DNA of 41,745 nucleotides from assembly GCA_964581305.1 (NCBI GenBank), contig CAZONC010000003.1:1-41745 (forward strand), in the 5' to 3' direction. The stretch comes from CAZONC01 sp964581305 (GTDB lineage Archaea > Aenigmatarchaeota > Aenigmatarchaeia > CG10238-14 > SCSR01). Numbering within the stretch: position 1 is the stretch's first letter; each line of letters begins with the position of its first letter. Of this stretch, positions 37,563-41,745 are shown piece after piece. The notes under the pieces were generated by a model that saw only the letters and a program-made list of their open reading frames with translations, did not search any database and had not been told where the DNA came from. Made by a program: the position numbers and the translations under genes.

Positions 37563-40241
37563 ATGGAAATAATATTTCAGTTACTTGATTGCGATTATAT
37601 ACAGCTAAATGGTTCACCGGTTATAAGACTATTTGGAAAAACCAAAGATGGTAAAACTGTTTGTGGTTTTCTAAAAAATTATTTTCCCTATTTTTATGTT
37701 ATTCCAAAAGGCGATTTAAAAGAGAATCTAAAAAATTTTTCACAACTGATTGTAAAAATAGAAGAAACGGAAAAGTTTTTGCCAATAGGTTTTCAAAGCA
37801 AAAAAACAAAACTTACAAAGATAACTGTTAGTGATCCATCACGCGTTCCAGAAATTCGAGACTGGATAAAGGATAGAAATTTAGCCGAAGAGATTTTCGA
37901 AGCAGATATACTTTTCAAGTATCGGTTCATGGCCGATTTTAATATTTTTGGTATGCGTTGGTATAAAATTTCTGGCCACAACATAAATACAACAACTGTT
38001 CGGGCAGAAAAAAATATAGAAGTGGAAAAAATTGAAGAAGTGAGCGATTCTGACATCGCACCATTGAAATATCTGAGTATAGATATAGAAGTTGCGGCCG
38101 GGGAAACACTGCCAGATCCAAAAAAAGACCCGATAGCAATGATATCACTTAGTTTTTCTCCACAATTCGAAGGACGAGAAAGTCTTGTTTTGGTAGCAAA
38201 GCCTATTAAAATGAAGGATGCTATTGGTTTTCGAAGCGAAAAAGAAATGCTTGAGGAATTTGTAAAAATTATAGAAAAATTTGATCCAGATGTTATAACA
38301 GGATATAACATTAATAATTTCGATTTACCATATATTGCAGAAAGATTACGACAGTGTAAAATCAATTTAGCCATAGGTAGATGTGCATATAAACCAATGG
38401 CGACACGGAAAATAACACAAAAATTTAGAAATAGTATAACTGGAAGGATAATTGCTGATGTATATGAAATAATAAAAGAAGTAACAGAAAAAGGGCAAGC
38501 AAAGATTTTCAAATTAAAAAGATATGGTTTGGGGGATGTGGCCAAAGAGGTTTTGAATGAAAGCAAACTCGATTTAATGCGAAGCGAAATTACAAAATAT
38601 TGGGATGGAACAGAAGAACAGATTCAGAAATTGGTCGAATATTGCAGGAAAGATTCTGTTTTAGCATTACGTCTGCTTTTAGAAAAAAGTCTTCTTGATA
38701 AATTTATAGAGATAGCGCGAATAACCGGTTTACTACTACAGGATGCATTAGAAAGTGGAGAAACTGCACGCATAGAAAACATTTTAATTAGGGAATTTAA
38801 CAAACAGGATTATGTTCTTCCACTCAAACCAACTTCAAAAGAAATTTTATTGCGAAAAGAAGAGAGGGAAGCAAAAGGACTAAAAGGTGCACTGGTACTC
38901 GAACCAGAGATAGGGCTACATAAAAACATAGTTTATCTTGATTTTAAGGCAATGTACCCTTCAATTTTTATTGCATTCAATATTTGCCCGACAACGTTGC
39001 TTATTGGTAATGGAAATGAAAATTTAGAATTCATAACAACACCAAGTGGCGCTAAATTTGTTTCAAAAAATGTTCGTGAAGGAATTATTCCAAAAATTGT
39101 ACGTCACTTAATAAATGAGCGCGATCGAATTAAAAAAGCAATGTCGATAGCAGCAAATGAATATGAAAGAAAGATTTTAGATGCGAAGCAAGATGCTCTA
39201 AAAATTGTTGCAAATTCATTTTATGGTCAAACTGGATATGTTCGCTCACGGCTTTATGTTTTGGACATTGCAAATGCAATAACTTCTTGTGGCCGTAGTT
39301 TAATACAACAAACCAAAAAAATTGTGGAAAGTGATCCAAGGTTTAAAGTTATTTACGGTGATACGGATTCTATCATGGTAAAAACACCAAGCGATGATTT
39401 AGATAAAATTTTTGAATTTGGCAAAGAAATAGAAGAAAAGGTAAATTCAGCTTTAAAAGGAATAGTTCAAATGAAAATCGATAGCATTTTCAAAACACTA
39501 TTGATTCTTTCAAAAAAAAGGTATGCAGGACTCAAGGTAGAGAAATTAAACGGCCAATATCAAGAAAAGGTTATAATGCGCGGAATTGAAACTGTTCGGC
39601 GGGATTGGTGCGATCTTAGCTCTGAAACACTAATGAATGTGATAGAAATCATTCTTAAAGAAGGAAATTCAAAAAAAGCATTTGACTATGTGCGAAATGT
39701 TTTGCAGGATCTGGAAAAAGGAAACATTCCGCTGGAAAAGCTTGTTATAACAAAAAGCATTTCAAAATCACTCAAAGAGTATAAAGGTGTACAGCCACAT
39801 ATTGAGCTATGGAAAAAATTACGAAAGCGATCTCCGGCAACCGCTCCAGGGATAGGTGATCGAATAGCTTTTGTAATAATTAAAGGACCTCAGCTAATGT
39901 CTGAACGTGCGGAAGATCCTGAGTATGTTAAAGCACATGGATTAAAAATCGATTCACAATATTATATAGAAAGTCAGGTTTTGCCACCGCTTGAGCGCGT
40001 TTTTGAAGCTTTGAAGATTTCTAAATCCGAACTTTTAGGTATAGGAAAACAGGTGGTACTGACAGATATAGTGAAAAATATGAAGCAAAAAGAAATGGAA
40101 AAAAGAGAAATAACTGTGGATTTTGTGGATAAATTTGCTTGTAGTAGGTGTAGTCAGACATATCGACGTATTCCTTTATCCGGAAGTTGTGAATGTGGAG
40201 GCGAAATTATTTTTTTCTCAAATGGGCCAAAATCTAATTAA
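37563..40241 (+). CDS. polB: family B DNA polymerase
   Basis: An 892-residue replicative-type polymerase. The 3'-5' exonuclease motifs are intact: LSIDIEVAAGE (about 171-181), GYNINNFDLPYI (about 245-256) and EYCRKDSVLAL (about 359-369). The polymerase motifs are YLDFKAMYPSI (about 458-468), KIVANSFYGQTGYVRSRLY (about 544-562) and VIYGDTDSIMVK (about 595-606). A C-terminal zinc module has C860, C863 and two later Cys (SCECGG). The length suits archaeal PolB1/B3 enzymes with no inteins or splits. It is co-transcribed with DP1. Confidence 0.97.
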   Translation: MEIIFQLLDCDYIQLNGSPVIRLFGKTKDGKTVCGFLKNYFPYFYVIPKGDLKENLKNFSQLIVKIEETEKFLPIGFQSKKTKLTKITVSDPSRVPEIRDWIKDRNLAEEIFEADILFKYRFMADFNIFGMRWYKISGHNINTTTVRAEKNIEVEKIEEVSDSDIAPLKYLSIDIEVAAGETLPDPKKDPIAMISLSFSPQFEGRESLVLVAKPIKMKDAIGFRSEKEMLEEFVKIIEKFDPDVITGYNINNFDLPYIAERLRQCKINLAIGRCAYKPMATRKITQKFRNSITGRIIADVYEIIKEVTEKGQAKIFKLKRYGLGDVAKEVLNESKLDLMRSEITKYWDGTEEQIQKLVEYCRKDSVLALRLLLEKSLLDKFIEIARITGLLLQDALESGETARIENILIREFNKQDYVLPLKPTSKEILLRKEEREAKGLKGALVLEPEIGLHKNIVYLDFKAMYPSIFIAFNICPTTLLIGNGNENLEFITTPSGAKFVSKNVREGIIPKIVRHLINERDRIKKAMSIAANEYERKILDAKQDALKIVANSFYGQTGYVRSRLYVLDIANAITSCGRSLIQQTKKIVESDPRFKVIYGDTDSIMVKTPSDDLDKIFEFGKEIEEKVNSALKGIVQMKIDSIFKTLLILSKKRYAGLKVEKLNGQYQEKVIMRGIETVRRDWCDLSSETLMNVIEIILKEGNSKKAFDYVRNVLQDLEKGNIPLEKLVITKSISKSLKEYKGVQPHIELWKKLRKRSPATAPGIGDRIAFVIIKGPQLMSERAEDPEYVKAHGLKIDSQYYIESQVLPPLERVFEALKISKSELLGIGKQVVLTDIVKNMKQKEMEKREITVDFVDKFACSRCSQTYRRIPLSGSCECGGEIIFFSNGPKSN

Positions 40242-40293
40242 ATTATTTCAAAACGGAAAATAAACTGGGCTTAACTCACTTATTTGACTTTTA

Positions 40294-41469
40294 CTAATTT
40301 TTTTCTATTATTTCATCAATTTTTTTTGCAAAATCTTTCCAATCTGGAATTATTTTGTTGATGTATTTTCTATTTTTCTGTGCTTCTTTTATATAAAAAT
40401 CTTTCTTATTTACAAATTTTTGAAGTGCATTGTAAATTTCTTTTGCTACCTTTTCAGATTCGAATTTTTCTTTTATCCAGACAACCGAAGAAAGATTTTT
40501 AATAAGTTCCGCATAACCTCCTTTATTCATCGCAATTAGCGGTTTTCCAGCAGCGATTGCTTCGAACGGTACAAGGCCAAAATCTTCCATATATGGAACA
40601 AAAAGAACAGCCAAGCAGTTTGCATAGAGTTTTAAAAGTTCTTTGTCACTAATATTTGCTTTAATTTCAACATTTGCCATTTTGTCTGCCATTCTATTTA
40701 TTTTTTTAAAATAGTTTTTGTTTTCGACATGGCCTGCAAAAACAAGTTTATAATTTGGATTTTTCTGTACAAATTTCTGCCACGCTTTAAGCAAGACATC
40801 TTGCCTTTTCGCCATGCCAAATCGCGCAACATAAAGGAAAAAATTTCCATTTTTAATTTTTTTATTCCGAAACTTTTTTATATTCACAGCCGAGTAAACA
40901 ACTTTCACTTTCTTTCCTTTAATTAGGTTATGTCTTTTTGCTCTTTCTAAGCTTAGATGTGAATTGAAAAGCGCAACATCTATTTTTTTCCAAGCCATTT
41001 TTTCAAGAAGTGTATAAACATAAACCATTATCAAATAAATGAATTTGATAAAAGGGTTTTTGTATCTATATTTTAAATTCCATTGCACATCATCACGGTT
41101 AGCAGACCGTAATGGTGTATGAACATAAGCATATGTCATTCCAGCTTTATAATTTCTGAAAGTAACAAACTCGGCTAGACCACCAGTCGAAATTAAAAAT
41201 GCATCATACTTTTTTAGCGGAATTTTTGTAAATGGAGTAGCCAATAAACTAACTAACCCTCTTATGATATAGTACCTTGCAAAAAAACGTGCTAATTTGG
41301 GCACAACGATTTTAATTTTGAATTTTTTAAATTCTTCAAAAGTATTTTTTTTATCGTATACCCATGTAAAAATATCAATGTCATGTTTTGAATTTTTGCA
41401 TAATTCTAAGATTAATCTTTCTCCTCCACCTTTACTTTTTATCCAAGGATGAAATAATGCAATTTTCAT
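40294..41469 (-). CDS. GT4-family glycosyltransferase
   Basis: A 391-residue GT-B glycosyltransferase. The N-terminal acceptor domain starts MKIALFHPWIKSKGGGERLI with the glycine-rich loop. The C-terminal domain has VYSAVNIKKF, LYVARFGMAKRQDVLLKAWQ and the EX7E-like donor-site segment MEDFGLVPFEAIAAGKPLIA. It should transfer a sugar from an activated nucleotide donor, probably to a lipid or surface glycan. It is convergent with polB and divergent from a partial gene at the right edge. The sugar cannot be named. Confidence 0.92.
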   Translation of the reverse strand: MKIALFHPWIKSKGGGERLILELCKNSKHDIDIFTWVYDKKNTFEEFKKFKIKIVVPKLARFFARYYIIRGLVSLLATPFTKIPLKKYDAFLISTGGLAEFVTFRNYKAGMTYAYVHTPLRSANRDDVQWNLKYRYKNPFIKFIYLIMVYVYTLLEKMAWKKIDVALFNSHLSLERAKRHNLIKGKKVKVVYSAVNIKKFRNKKIKNGNFFLYVARFGMAKRQDVLLKAWQKFVQKNPNYKLVFAGHVENKNYFKKINRMADKMANVEIKANISDKELLKLYANCLAVLFVPYMEDFGLVPFEAIAAGKPLIAMNKGGYAELIKNLSSVVWIKEKFESEKVAKEIYNALQKFVNKKDFYIKEAQKNRKYINKIIPDWKDFAKKIDEIIEKN

Positions 41470-41692
41470 TCACACCACATGCTTCAATTTCTTCATTACA
41501 AGTTAACTCTACTTTTGTTATGAGAATAAAAGTTTATCATACTATTATTTATTAAAGTTTATTTAAAATTTCCTTGGAAATTTATAAGTTCTCGAACACA
41601 TTATTTTCACTTAAGGAAAGAAACAAAAAACTAAAAAATATATACGACGAAGCGATCTCCTTTTAATTATTTAAAAAGAAAATATAAAAGAT
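41470..41692. promoter_or_regulatory. divergent intergenic region with perfect-arm palindrome
   Basis: The 223 bp between the glycosyltransferase start and the ATG at 41693 hold an 18-bp inverted repeat, AAATTTCCTTGGAAATTT (41566-41583: two 8-bp arms around TT). The element AAAGTTTAT also occurs twice, near 41529 and 41554. They could be operators shared by the divergent genes. I see no further ORF in this stretch. Confidence 0.4.
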
Positions 41693-41745
41693 ATGAACAT
41701 CTTGCAAATTAAAGAATTTGTCTCTCTAAAAAAATTTGTTTATAC
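41693..41745 (+). CDS. start of a rightward gene, truncated by window end
   Basis: An open frame from ATG 41693 reads MNILQIKEFVSLKKFVY and continues past the edge. The MNILQI opening is typical of many GT4 glycosyltransferases, which would fit the neighbouring glycosyltransferase, but 17 residues cannot prove it. A/T-rich TTTAATTATTTAAAAAG about 20-30 bp upstream could be its promoter. Confidence 0.4.
   Translation, partial: MNILQIKEFVSLKKFVY

Noticed and set aside
36372..40241. Split polymerase or intein in polB (as in Nanoarchaeum-like or halophilic archaea)
   Set aside because: All exonuclease and polymerase motifs are in one continuous 892-residue frame at normal spacing.

Overview
This A+T-rich window comes from an archaeon. 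The evidence is an ftsZ-secE-spt5-uL11-uL1-uL10-P1 cluster, Nop5-fibrillarin, a diphthine synthase, archaeal DnaG, Hjc, Kae1, the PolD small subunit next to a family B polymerase, and tRNA genes with 12-13 nt introns at position 37/38. The very tight packing, many small single-domain proteins and a reduced DP1, DnaG and uL10 suggest a small-genome archaeon of the DPANN type. That placement is an inference, and the phylum cannot be fixed from the window alone. TGA is used as a normal stop throughout. A run of 100 N at 7851-7950 is a scaffold gap.

Layout. (1) 1-7850: a type IV pilus/archaellum-like locus. The minus strand carries a TadC/FlaJ-like membrane protein and three short-leader (MKG) pilin-like proteins in an overlapping operon, plus a secretion ATPase with a Cys-rich N-terminus. 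Between them is a fourth pilin-like gene. Divergent from the ATPase are two coiled-coil proteins and two polytopic membrane proteins, the last cut by the gap. (2) 7960-10350: two unrecognised genes and a frame-broken gene remnant. (3) 10355-14073: a HAD-like protein, four tandem paralogous membrane proteins and a small helical protein. (4) 14097-17103: dphB with a PPP-type phosphatase, trm5 overlapping an intron-containing tRNA-Leu, a micropeptide candidate with its own promoter and terminator, and a zinc-ribbon protein. (5) 17090-18391: two unknown genes with in-frame microduplications and a broken FKBP-type isomerase gene, a locally decaying patch. (6) 18404-24092: the ftsZ/ribosomal stalk operon followed by HD and DHH phosphoesterases. 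(7) 24213-31242: small Zn-finger and unknown genes, a DEDD exonuclease, flpA-nop5, a small membrane protein, htpX, trmI, a winged-helix-DUF371 protein, an intron-containing tRNA-Pro, kae1, a PRC-barrel protein and thpR. (8) 31234-34130, minus strand: hjc, two CBS proteins, a small Toprim protein and dnaG, the last two overlapping out of frame. (9) 34170-40241: a metallophosphoesterase, three HTH proteins with a repeat-rich putative control region, DP1 and PolB. (10) 40294-41745: a GT4 glycosyltransferase and the start of a divergent gene.

The window is mostly core information processing (replication, translation, tRNA and rRNA modification) plus one surface apparatus. The points most worth a second look are the pilus-like locus with its unfamiliar membrane partners, the four tandem paralogous membrane proteins, the DP1 subunit that has lost part of its nuclease metal site, the trm5/tRNA-Leu overlap, the Toprim/DnaG overlap and the FKBP pseudogene with its in-frame TGA codons.
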